Position numbers and translations under genes: made by a program. DNA of 8,754 nucleotides from Cytophagales bacterium (GTDB lineage: Bacteria; Bacteroidota; Bacteroidia; Cytophagales; ES-bin-26), in contig JACMKY010000682.1 in NCBI GenBank assembly GCA_014379925.1, positions 1 through 8,754 of the forward strand, in the 5' to 3' direction. Below the pieces are notes generated by a model, which searched no databases, had not been told where the DNA came from, and saw only the letters and a list, made by a program, of their open reading frames with translations. Positions 1-6,271 of the stretch are shown here, piece after piece. Each line of letters starts with the position of its first letter. Within the stretch, counting starts at the first letter, position 1.

Positions 1-887
1 CCATTCTGGGAAAGCCCGGCGGGGCTTCCAGTCGTCTCAACATCATGGGGGTTTGCAATTCGGTAGCGGGCATCATTGCGCCCCTGATTTTTGGCTTCAT
101 CACCCTTAACAACGCCGATCAGCTCAAAAAAGAATTGCTCACGCTCCCCACCGCCGAACGCCTCGCCCGGTTGGACGAACTCTCTTCGCGGGTGATTATC
201 CCTTACCTGATCATCACCCTCGTGCTGGTGGGGCTGGCCACGATGGTCCATTTTTCCGGCTTGCCCGAAATCGATACCGACGCCGAAGACACCAGCCTGG
301 GCGACCAGAGCCGCAAGACCAGCGTGTTCCAGTTCCGGCACCTGGTTTTGGGCATCGTGGCGATTTTCTGTTACGTGGGGGTGGAAGTGATGGCGGTGGA
401 TACCGTGGTAAACTTCGGCACCTTCCAGGGTTTCTCGTTTGAAACGGCCGCCTCGTTCCCCGCCGCCGTCGTGCTGGCCATGTTTTTCGGGCGGTTCGCG
501 GGAATATTTGTCATCGGGAAACGAATTGCCCCGTCCAAAGCCTTGGTGCTCACCGCTTCAGTCGGCTTCGGGCTCGCCCTTCTGGCCATGTTTACCCAAG
601 GTTACGTATCCATTGGTTGCCTGGTGCTGATGGGACTGTGCAACTCGGTGATGTGGCCGATCATCTTCCCGCTGGCCATCACTGGCCTGGGCCGTTTTAC
701 CAAAATCGGTTCCTCCTACCTCATCATGGCCATCGTGGGCGGGGCCATCATTCCCCTGGTCTACGGACGCCTGGCCGACCCGGACCTGCTCAACCGACAA
801 GCGGCCTACGTGGTGTTCCTGCCCTGCTACATTTTCCTGCTTTACTACGGTTGGCGAGGTTACAAAACAGTGGCCAGTGGTCAATGA
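1..887 (+). CDS. Sugar MFS transporter, FucP/GluP family (3' part; start lies outside the window)
   Basis: This inner-membrane symporter probably imports a hexose or amino-sugar with protons. The reading frame is open from base 3 and gives 294 residues before TGA at 885-887. The first ATG inside the window (45) is mid-protein, because the in-frame residues before it (GKPGGASSRLN) look like the loop typical of this family. Hydrophobic segments lie near visible residues 15-37, 65-82, 113-137, 145-165, 180-205, 210-230, 238-255 and 268-284, which matches the C-terminal two thirds of a 12-helix transporter. Family-like stretches are FCYVGVEVMAVDT in the middle and NSVMWPIIFPLAI followed by GRFTKIGSS near the end. 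The exact sugar cannot be read; FucP, GluP and NagP members all look alike at this level. It is convergent with the next gene, with 146 bp between them. Confidence 0.9.
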   Translation, partial: ILGKPGGASSRLNIMGVCNSVAGIIAPLIFGFITLNNADQLKKELLTLPTAERLARLDELSSRVIIPYLIITLVLVGLATMVHFSGLPEIDTDAEDTSLGDQSRKTSVFQFRHLVLGIVAIFCYVGVEVMAVDTVVNFGTFQGFSFETAASFPAAVVLAMFFGRFAGIFVIGKRIAPSKALVLTASVGFGLALLAMFTQGYVSIGCLVLMGLCNSVMWPIIFPLAITGLGRFTKIGSSYLIMAIVGGAIIPLVYGRLADPDLLNRQAAYVVFLPCYIFLLYYGWRGYKTVASGQ

Positions 888-1033
888 TCACGCCACCCAG
901 CTTTTTTATTGATTAACTGACAGTGCGTTTTTTTAATAATCGTGCATACTGAAATTAAGGCTGCGTAAGTCCCAATCAACCTGGAATCGGTCTCTCGGCC
1001 GGTTACCGGGTCATCACTGCCTCTACTACCCCG
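888..1033. other. Convergent intergenic gap, no clear terminator
   Basis: This gap separates the transporter stop from the end of the regulator/oxygenase gene. It holds T-runs at 902-907 (6 T) and 928-934 (7 T), but neither is preceded by a convincing GC-rich stem. A short palindrome, CCGGTTACCGG, lies at 999-1009 with a one-base centre, too tight for a hairpin. I see no gene here. Confidence 0.5.
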
Positions 1034-2767
1034 CTAGAACGTCATCTTTTCCGCCCAGGCCAAGCCATTGGGTAAGTCGAGGGAGTTGAACTCCTGGTGA
1101 ATGACCCGCCGGTGCTTCTGGTTGACCGTTTTGGCCGAAGCGTGCAGCAGCAGCGGTTTCATCAGGTGGACCCCGCCGCAACCCACTTCGCAGACGCAGG
1201 GCAGGCTGTGTTGGGTGATGAGCGCAATTTCCTCGTGACCCAGCCGCTGGTGGTGCGAACCGGGAATCACCTTCAGGGCCCCGTTCTGTTCATCGGCATC
1301 GTCGAGGTGGATGCGCAGGGTGAGGGTCTGCTTGCGGATATCCTCCGGGGGACATACCCCAACCACGCCCTCTTTGTGGGTCCAGCCGAAAAAACCTTCC
1401 GTTTCAATCCGTTCCTTTACACTGATGGTGGTATCCTGGTGCCAGGCCACCGACCAGTTCGATTGGGGCGGCTTGTCGAAGTAGAGGGCCTTGGAAAGAA
1501 AAAGACCCGGATCGATGGCCGCCAGGATGGCTTTCAGGTGCGGGTTGAACAGCCCGTTTTTGAGGCCCGGAATGGCCTGCAACAAGTTTCGGATGGCGTA
1601 GACTGGTTCCTTTTCCCCGCTGCCCTCCGGATTCTGGTAGCGAACAATCAGGCTTTTCAGGTGATTGGTTTCTTTCTTAGTAAACACGTGCGGCAGAATA
1701 GAGAAGCCCTTGTGTACTAACTTCTGGAGCTGGTGAGCCAGGTTCGTGTGGTTGATTTCGTAGCGGTACAGGTCCAGGGCATCGGCCAGCACTTCCTTGA
1801 TGCGCCGCCGCAGGCGTTCCGGGGCGAGCACTTTCACCGAATCGCCAAAGCCGAGGATTTCCCGCTCCAGCTCGTAATTGTGCTGCACCCGCAGGGAAAC
1901 CACGATCCCGCTGCTTGGCTGCTCCACCACCCGCTGGGAAGGGTGCAGGGGTTTGGTGAGCACGTAGGGCGCGGCCCGTTGGTGGAAGAATAGAAGCACT
2001 TCTTCCGGCCCCTGGTTGGCCTGGACCGTTACCCCGATGACGTGCTGAAAAAAACCCGGCAGGTCCGGGTTTGCGCAAGGCGTAAAGGGTTCGTCCGTAT
2101 CCCCGATGCCGACGATGCGGTCCAGGGCCAGCGTCAGCAGCGGAGTTTGCTGCTCCTTGCCGCCCAGCACGAACCAGCGGTTGCGGTATTGTTTCAGGTA
2201 GTAGGGATGGAAGACGAACTGGTTGGCCTCCCGCGCCCCGAAGGACTGGTAGGAAAGTGCCAGCGCCCGTTGCTGCTGGACGGCCCGGTAGAGCGTATCC
2301 AAGTGTTCCAGTCCCTTTAGGTGGTCATTCTTCTCAAAATCAATGCAGGTGGGTTGCCGGGTCTGGGAAGTGTAGATTTTATCCTCCAGCCGTTGTACCA
2401 TCTCGCTCAGGTCCCGGAAGTGGCGGAAGCCCTTGAACTGCTTGAGGATGTCCACTACCTCGGTGAGCCGGTGAAGGTCCTGGTCGGTGAGGGGGTTGTT
2501 GGTGATGGAGTAATCGGGATCTTGGTAGCGATAATACTTCTTGTCGATGACCTGGATGGGGGCATTGTAGCCCAGCTTGTCGCTGCGCATCAGTTGCAGG
2601 TCCATCTGCACGGTGCGCCGGCTGACGCCCTTGTCGATGCCTTCGTATTCGTAGAGGGCCGCCGAGCAGGCTTCCATCAGATCCTCCAGGGTCCACTTCC
2701 GGTAACGGTTTCTCAGGCAGTGGTCCAGGGTGCGGTAACGAATCAGGGCGTTGCGGTTGACGGGCAT
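1034..2767 (-). CDS. WYL-domain transcriptional regulator fused to a phytanoyl-CoA dioxygenase-like Fe(II)/2-oxoglutarate oxygenase
   Basis: The 577-residue protein joins two complete modules. Residues 1-65 are a DeoR/HTH-11-like winged helix, with probable recognition helix VSRRTVQMDLQLM at 48-60. Residues 150-225 are the WYL domain (HPYYLKQYRNRWFVLGG at 187-203, LALDRI at 213-218). Residues 240-335 are the WYL C-terminal extension, ending LGFGDSVKVLAPERLRRRI. Bacteroidota WYL regulators normally end here, at about 330-345 residues. After a linker of about 12 residues, 345-577 form a PhyH-like double-stranded beta-helix: HxD iron ligands H443 and D445, distal iron ligand H542, 2-oxoglutarate-binding R553 eleven residues later, and an RIHLDDADEQNGALKVIPGSH segment at 485-505. 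All expected oxygenase ligands are present. The ATG at 2767 sits directly before the HTH; no Shine-Dalgarno is seen. It is divergent from rtcB, so it is the likely rtcB regulator. The oxygenase substrate is unknown. Confidence 0.9.
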   Translation of the reverse strand: MPVNRNALIRYRTLDHCLRNRYRKWTLEDLMEACSAALYEYEGIDKGVSRRTVQMDLQLMRSDKLGYNAPIQVIDKKYYRYQDPDYSITNNPLTDQDLHRLTEVVDILKQFKGFRHFRDLSEMVQRLEDKIYTSQTRQPTCIDFEKNDHLKGLEHLDTLYRAVQQQRALALSYQSFGAREANQFVFHPYYLKQYRNRWFVLGGKEQQTPLLTLALDRIVGIGDTDEPFTPCANPDLPGFFQHVIGVTVQANQGPEEVLLFFHQRAAPYVLTKPLHPSQRVVEQPSSGIVVSLRVQHNYELEREILGFGDSVKVLAPERLRRRIKEVLADALDLYRYEINHTNLAHQLQKLVHKGFSILPHVFTKKETNHLKSLIVRYQNPEGSGEKEPVYAIRNLLQAIPGLKNGLFNPHLKAILAAIDPGLFLSKALYFDKPPQSNWSVAWHQDTTISVKERIETEGFFGWTHKEGVVGVCPPEDIRKQTLTLRIHLDDADEQNGALKVIPGSHHQRLGHEEIALITQHSLPCVCEVGCGGVHLMKPLLLHASAKTVNQKHRRVIHQEFNSLDLPNGLAWAEKMTF

Positions 2768-2789
2768 ACAAATATTTTATCGAAAAATG

Positions 2790-2802
2790 GAAAAAGTTTT
2801 TC
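2790..2802. promoter_or_regulatory. AT-rich palindrome beside the WYL/rtcB operator candidate
   Basis: GAAAAAGTTTTTC is a perfect 6-bp-arm palindrome around a central G. It abuts the larger inverted repeat, sharing base 2802, and lies 23-35 bp upstream of the regulator start. It could be part of a compound operator, an intrinsically bent tract or chance in AT-rich promoter DNA. The symmetry is seen directly; a function is inferred. Confidence 0.3.
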
Positions 2803-2828
2803 TCCTGCGCAAAAAGGCTGCGCAGGAG
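2802..2828. promoter_or_regulatory. Perfect inverted repeat in the divergent regulator/rtcB region (probable operator)
   Basis: CTCCTGCGCA (2802-2811) and TGCGCAGGAG (2819-2828) are exact reverse complements separated by 7 bases. The repeat sits 35 bp upstream of the regulator start and 47 bp upstream of the rtcB start. Neither strand has a T-run after the stem, which argues against an intrinsic terminator. A dyad this long and GC-rich, in an otherwise AT-rich divergent promoter region beside a WYL regulator gene, fits a dimeric HTH binding site controlling both genes. No clear TAnnTTTG box was found in the region. An RNA hairpin in the rtcB leader is the alternative. Confidence 0.6.
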
Positions 2829-2875
2829 CCCGCCACCTTTGAGGTAACATTAGCGGATAAACCCAAAATGTAGCG

Positions 2876-4285
2876 ATGGAAACGCATTCACTGACCGGCA
2901 AGGACCTGCTGGAAATCGGATTTCCCCAGGGAAAAGCCATGGGCATCGCCTTGCAGATACTGCAACAAGCCTACGCCGGAATTACCCGGGAGGAAAAGCT
3001 GGCCCTGCTGAAATCCTTGCTGGCCGAACCCGCTACCGCGGCAGTCGCCCTCCGGCCCGTGGTGGAGGCTTTGGTCGGCAAGCCGGATACCACCGTCGAA
3101 CTGGTGACCGAAGACCGGCCCTTTGCCATCTACGGGGCGGAAGGCATCCAGGAGGGCGCCCTGAAGCAAATGCGCACGGCGATGAAGCTGCCCGTTACCG
3201 TTGCCGGGGCGCTGATGGCGGATGCCCACCAGGGCTACGGCCTGCCCATCGGGGGCGTGCTGGCCACCCGCAACGCCGTCATTCCCTACGGGGTGGGCGT
3301 CGACATCGGGTGCCGGATGTGCCTGACGCTCTACGAGCTGCCCGTTGACTTGCTGGAAGCGCAAAAGGGACGCTTCAAGAAGTTACTGATGGACAACACC
3401 CGGTTCGGGCGGGCCACTTTTCAAAAGCCGAAAGACCACGAAGTCCTGGAACGGACCGAGTTCCGGGACATCAAAGTAGTGCGGGAATTGAAAGACCGGG
3501 CCGCGGCGCAGATCGGTTCCTCGGGTGGCGGCAACCACTTCGTCGAGTTCGGCGTGGTGGAGATCCGCACGCCCATCCCCGAGTGTGGCCTGGCCCCAGG
3601 CCGGTACCTGGCGGTGCTTTCCCACTCGGGTTCGCGGGGAATGGGGGCCACCATTGCCGGCCACTACACCAAAATGGCGATGGAGCAGTGTAAGCTTCCC
3701 GCCGAGGCCCGCCACCTGGCGTGGCTGGACCTGGCTACGGAGGCGGGCCAGGAATACTGGCGGGCGATGAACCTGGCGGGCGATTACGCCTCCGCCTGTC
3801 ACCACCAGATTCACGAGCGACTTTCGGCGGCGCTGGGCGAAACGCCCCTGGCCCGCATCGAGAACCACCACAACTTTGCCTGGCGGGAAAAGGATGCGGC
3901 GGGCGATGAAATCATTGTCCACCGCAAGGGAGCCACGCCCGCCGGCCAGGGCGTATTGGGCATTATTCCCGGTTCGATGGCTACCCCCGGCTTCCTGGTG
4001 CGGGGGAAAGGCCTGGCCGATTCCATCAACTCGGCTTCCCACGGGGCGGGGCGGGTAATGTCGCGTACGATGGCCAAGAATACCCTTACGCAAGAGCAGG
4101 TAGTGGACTACCTGGCCCGGGCCGGCGTGGAAGTGATCGGCTCCGGATTGGACGAAGCCCCGATGGTCTACAAGGACATCCACCGGGTGATGGCGCACCA
4201 GCAGGAACTCGTGGAGGTACTGGGCTCTTTTACGCCCTACCTGGTGCGGATGTGCGGCGATGAGCATTTTGCCGAAGCCGATTAG
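2876..4285 (+). CDS. rtcB: RtcB family RNA ligase (3'-phosphate/5'-OH, GTP-dependent)
   Basis: RtcB joins RNA ends carrying 2',3'-cyclic phosphate or 3'-phosphate to 5'-OH ends through a histidine-GMP intermediate with Mn2+, and serves tRNA and rRNA repair. The 469 residues carry the full active site: DAHQGYGLPIGG with D116 and H118, metal ligand C146 in GVDIGCRM, SSGGGNH with N220 and H221, SHSGSRGMG with H250, HHNFAW with H331, HRKGATPA at 349-356, and the guanylylated histidine expected at H389 in SASHGAGR. The protein is longer than E. coli RtcB (408 residues) because of an N-terminal region of about 75 residues (TGKDLLEIGFPQGKAMGIAL) that I associate with Bacteroidota-type RtcB. The ATG at 2876 is preceded by TAG stops and has no Shine-Dalgarno. 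No rtcA or archease gene is visible. Regulation is probably through the divergent WYL protein. Confidence 0.95.
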   Translation: METHSLTGKDLLEIGFPQGKAMGIALQILQQAYAGITREEKLALLKSLLAEPATAAVALRPVVEALVGKPDTTVELVTEDRPFAIYGAEGIQEGALKQMRTAMKLPVTVAGALMADAHQGYGLPIGGVLATRNAVIPYGVGVDIGCRMCLTLYELPVDLLEAQKGRFKKLLMDNTRFGRATFQKPKDHEVLERTEFRDIKVVRELKDRAAAQIGSSGGGNHFVEFGVVEIRTPIPECGLAPGRYLAVLSHSGSRGMGATIAGHYTKMAMEQCKLPAEARHLAWLDLATEAGQEYWRAMNLAGDYASACHHQIHERLSAALGETPLARIENHHNFAWREKDAAGDEIIVHRKGATPAGQGVLGIIPGSMATPGFLVRGKGLADSINSASHGAGRVMSRTMAKNTLTQEQVVDYLARAGVEVIGSGLDEAPMVYKDIHRVMAHQQELVEVLGSFTPYLVRMCGDEHFAEAD

Positions 4286-4323
4286 TTTTGCTTTGTCAAA
4301 TTGAAAACGGATGATTAAGGGCG

Positions 4324-4379
4324 ATTCTTCCAACGATGTTATTCTTCGCTATCGCTCAGAACGACATCGTTGGAAGAAT
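4324..4379. repeat. Long palindromic (REP-like) element downstream of rtcB
   Basis: The 16-base arm ATTCTTCCAACGATGT (4324-4339) is matched exactly by its reverse complement at 4364-4379. The stem can continue inward after a two-base interruption through four more pairs (TTCT/AGAA), leaving a loop of about 12 bases. The core, ATTCTTCGCTATCGCTCAGAAC, read in two parts (4341-4350 and 4351-4362), resembles a dispersed bacterial palindromic repeat I remember in the form ATTCTTCGCTTCGCTCAGAAT. It starts 38 bp after the rtcB stop, so it may also trim or end the rtcB transcript, though it has no T-run after it. Calling it a dispersed repeat depends on genome-wide copies that cannot be seen here. Confidence 0.6.
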
Positions 4380-4570
4380 GCCAGCCCGTCAAACGGGTAT
4401 TCGAACCCAATCTAACCAAGTAGAATCAGGCCGGGTTGGATGGGTAGCCCTTCCCACTAAAACCATCCGAGAACCAAGTGAATTAAACAAACTGCGGCTA
4501 GCAAGTAGCTTATCGGTATGCATCTCCGCTAAGGCGAAGGGCTTTCGTTCAATTAACGTACATTTCGGTC
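4380..4570. other. Non-coding stretch between the palindromic element and the DUF4174 gene
   Basis: I see no convincing gene here. Small complementary pairs exist (GGATGG near 4438 with CCATCC near 4465; AGCCCTT near 4446 with AAGGGCT near 4537), so a folded RNA leader is possible but not supported. TACATTTC at 4559-4566 is one base from the Bacteroidota -7 box TAnnTTTG but lies only 4 bp from the next start, so it is doubtful as a promoter. Confidence 0.4.
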
Positions 4571-5020
4571 ATGAATAGCCGATCCTTTTTTTTACGCGTC
4601 CTGGCAACGACGGGCTGGTTGGCCCTGTCGTTGGGGGCGGCGGCCCAAAAACCCGGCAAGATGACGTTGTCAGAAACCTTGAAAGCCAGCCGATGGGAGG
4701 AGCGGGTGTTGCTGCTTTGCGCTTCCACTTCCCGGCAAGCCGATTTCGTTAAACAAAAGGAGTTACTGCTCAAAGAGGAGAACAGCCTGCGGGAGCGCGA
4801 CACGCGGACAATCGACGTGTTGTACGATCGGCTTAGCCCGGCCGACCAAAGTTTCCTGCGGGATGAGTTGGGCATTTCCGCCGCGGATTTTACCGTGGTG
4901 CTGATTGGCAAGGACGGCGGCGTAAAACTCCGGCAACCCACTCCCCTCACCACCCAACTTCTTTTCTCCACCATCGACGCCATGCCCATGCGCCAGCGGG
5001 AAATGCGGAAGAATAAATGA
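4571..5020 (+). CDS. Secreted DUF4174 domain protein
   Basis: This 149-residue protein has a clear Sec signal peptide: a basic start, a hydrophobic core at about 6-21, and a likely cut after AAA25 before Q26. The mature part matches DUF4174 as I know it: LSETLKASRWEERVLLLCAS at 33-52, a charged central helix at 57-80, FTVVLIGKDGGVKLR at 107-121, and the family's ending IDAMPMRQREMR at 135-146. The secondary-structure order suggests a thioredoxin-like fold. However, the strand that would carry the CxxC pair has a lone C50 (LLCASTSR), so thiol-disulfide exchange of the usual kind is unlikely. The protein is expected in the periplasm or as a lipid-free exported protein. Its biochemical function is unknown. 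The ATG at 4571 is chosen because it opens directly onto the signal peptide. It is convergent with the dehydratase gene, 44 bp apart. Confidence 0.85.
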   Translation: MNSRSFFLRVLATTGWLALSLGAAAQKPGKMTLSETLKASRWEERVLLLCASTSRQADFVKQKELLLKEENSLRERDTRTIDVLYDRLSPADQSFLRDELGISAADFTVVLIGKDGGVKLRQPTPLTTQLLFSTIDAMPMRQREMRKNK

Positions 5021-5064
5021 ACCAGGTTGGTTGGATCTTCAAGGTTCGGCCAACCGATCCTGCT

Positions 5065-6027
5065 TTAAAACGGCAGCTTTGCCAAATCCACGTTGCCCCC
5101 CGTCAGGATAATGCCCACCCGTTTTCCTTGAAAATATTCCTTCTCCTTGATCAACGCCGCCAGTGGCACGGCGCAGGAAGGTTCAATGATGATTTTCATT
5201 CGTTCCCACACCAGGCGCATCGCCTCCACAATCTGCTCGTCGGTCACCGTGATGATCTCTTTCACGTAGCGCTGGATGATGGGAAAGGTTTTATCGCCCA
5301 ACGTGGTCAGCAGGCCGTCGGCAATGGTCTTTACGTAGTCGGCGGGTTGGATGGCACCGGCCCGCAGCGAAAGCCAGGCGTCGTTGGCTCCGGCGGGTTC
5401 ACCGGCAATCACTTCCGCCCGGGGGGCCAGGTAGTGAACGGCCAGTGCCGTTCCGCTCAGTAAACCGCCACCGCCCACGGGCGCCATCACCACGTCCAGG
5501 TCCGGCACGTCTTCGAGCAGTTCGAGGGCGGCGGTGGCTTGTCCGGCGATGACGCGGTAATCGTTGAAAGGATGAACCACCGCGGCGCCGGTTCGGGCCA
5601 CCACGTGCGCCAGGGCTTCTTCGCGGGCTTCCAGCGTGGGCCGGCACGTAACCACCTCCGCGCCGTAACCCAGCACGGCTTTTCGCTTCACTTCCGGGGC
5701 GGTTTCCGGCATCACCACGTAAGCCTTGGCGCCGTTGTCGCGGGAAGCGAGGGCAACGGCCTGCGCGTGGTTGCCGGACGAGTGGGTGGCTACGCCCCGG
5801 CTCCTTTCCGCCGCCGTGAGCAACAACACCGCGTTCATGGCACCCCGGATCTTGAAGGCACCCACCTTCTGGAAATTTTCGCACTTGAAGAAAATTGCCG
5901 CCCCGGTGAAGGCATCAATGCTCCGGCTGGTCAGCACCGGGGTACGGTGAATGAACGGGGCAATGCGGTCGGCCGCTTCCCGGAGGATGGCCAGGGTAGG
6001 GACTTGGTGCGTTTCGGTGGTAACCAC
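5065..6027 (-). CDS. PLP-dependent threonine/serine dehydratase (threonine ammonia-lyase, serine racemase-like)
   Basis: This fold-type II PLP enzyme converts threonine to 2-oxobutyrate and ammonia, or serine to pyruvate; serine racemases share the fold. From the chosen GTG start (320 residues) the features are: the PLP-lysine K59 in KCENFQKVGAFKIRGA (48-63), SSGNH at 83-87, the phosphate-binding loop GGGGL at 185-189, EPSC at 282-285, and TGGN at 309-312. There is no C-terminal ACT domain, so it resembles the short catabolic TdcB/serine racemase group rather than allosteric IlvA. The start is uncertain. No ATG is in frame before the core. GTG at 6027 or TTG at 6033 gives a family-like N-terminus, while a TTG at 6108 would add 27 low-complexity residues. 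A run of eight G (6035-6042) lies just upstream. Neighbours do not indicate a pathway. Confidence 0.85.
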   Translation of the reverse strand: MVTTETHQVPTLAILREAADRIAPFIHRTPVLTSRSIDAFTGAAIFFKCENFQKVGAFKIRGAMNAVLLLTAAERSRGVATHSSGNHAQAVALASRDNGAKAYVVMPETAPEVKRKAVLGYGAEVVTCRPTLEAREEALAHVVARTGAAVVHPFNDYRVIAGQATAALELLEDVPDLDVVMAPVGGGGLLSGTALAVHYLAPRAEVIAGEPAGANDAWLSLRAGAIQPADYVKTIADGLLTTLGDKTFPIIQRYVKEIITVTDEQIVEAMRLVWERMKIIIEPSCAVPLAALIKEKEYFQGKRVGIILTGGNVDLAKLPF

Positions 6028-6097
6028 GGGCAATGGGGGGGGAAAGGTGACGCCAACCCGGCGGTTGGGAAAAGTCTCGTTCTTGGAATGTCGACGG

Positions 6098-6105
6098 CAA
6101 AGAAA
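6098..6105 (-). promoter_or_regulatory. Possible -7 box for the dehydratase gene
   Basis: On the minus strand TTTCTTTG is one base from the Bacteroidota -7 consensus TAnnTTTG. It would start transcription near 6092, leaving a leader of about 65 bases before the GTG at 6027 and excluding the TTG at 6108 as start codon. No good -33 TTG is seen at the usual distance, so this is weak. Confidence 0.25.
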
Positions 6106-6271
6106 CAACTTTCATTTGTTCCGTGGGCCGGGTTCGGTTGGATAGTTGAGGGCAAAATTCCTGAATCTTTTTTCGCCTGCCAACCGTTCCTACGGAACAT
6201 TCGGTTGATTGGGTGCAATCCTCGCAATGGCCGGTGTTCTTTCTGATTCTTCAACGGTCAAGTACCCTTCC

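Noticed and set aside
1097..1720. 207-codon open frame on the plus strand opposite the oxygenase module
   Set aside because: It mirrors the GC-rich codons of the real gene, has no recognisable domain, and lies wholly inside a well-supported coding region.
2802..2828. Inverted repeat read as an intrinsic terminator
   Set aside because: It sits between divergent starts and has no T-run after the stem on either strand.
3383..4333. 316-codon open frame on the minus strand opposite rtcB
   Set aside because: It is antisense to a fully conserved RtcB core and has no family resemblance; long shadows like this are common in GC-rich genes.
4385..4410. GGGTATTCGAACCC resembles a tRNA T-arm
   Set aside because: The stem is only four pairs, the base before TTCGA is A instead of G53, and no acceptor, D or anticodon arms can be drawn around it.
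4336..4578. 80-codon open frame starting inside the palindromic repeat
   Set aside because: It begins in the hairpin, has no homology I recognise, and runs into the DUF4174 start; more likely non-coding.
5025..5055. GGTTGG / CCAACC pairing between the DUF4174 and dehydratase stops
   Set aside because: Six pairs with a long loop and no T-run; too weak to call a terminator.
6209..6271. Upstream TTG start adding 21 residues to the YciO-type protein
   Set aside because: The ATG at 6272 gives the N-terminus expected for the family, and the extra residues show no conservation signal that I recognise.
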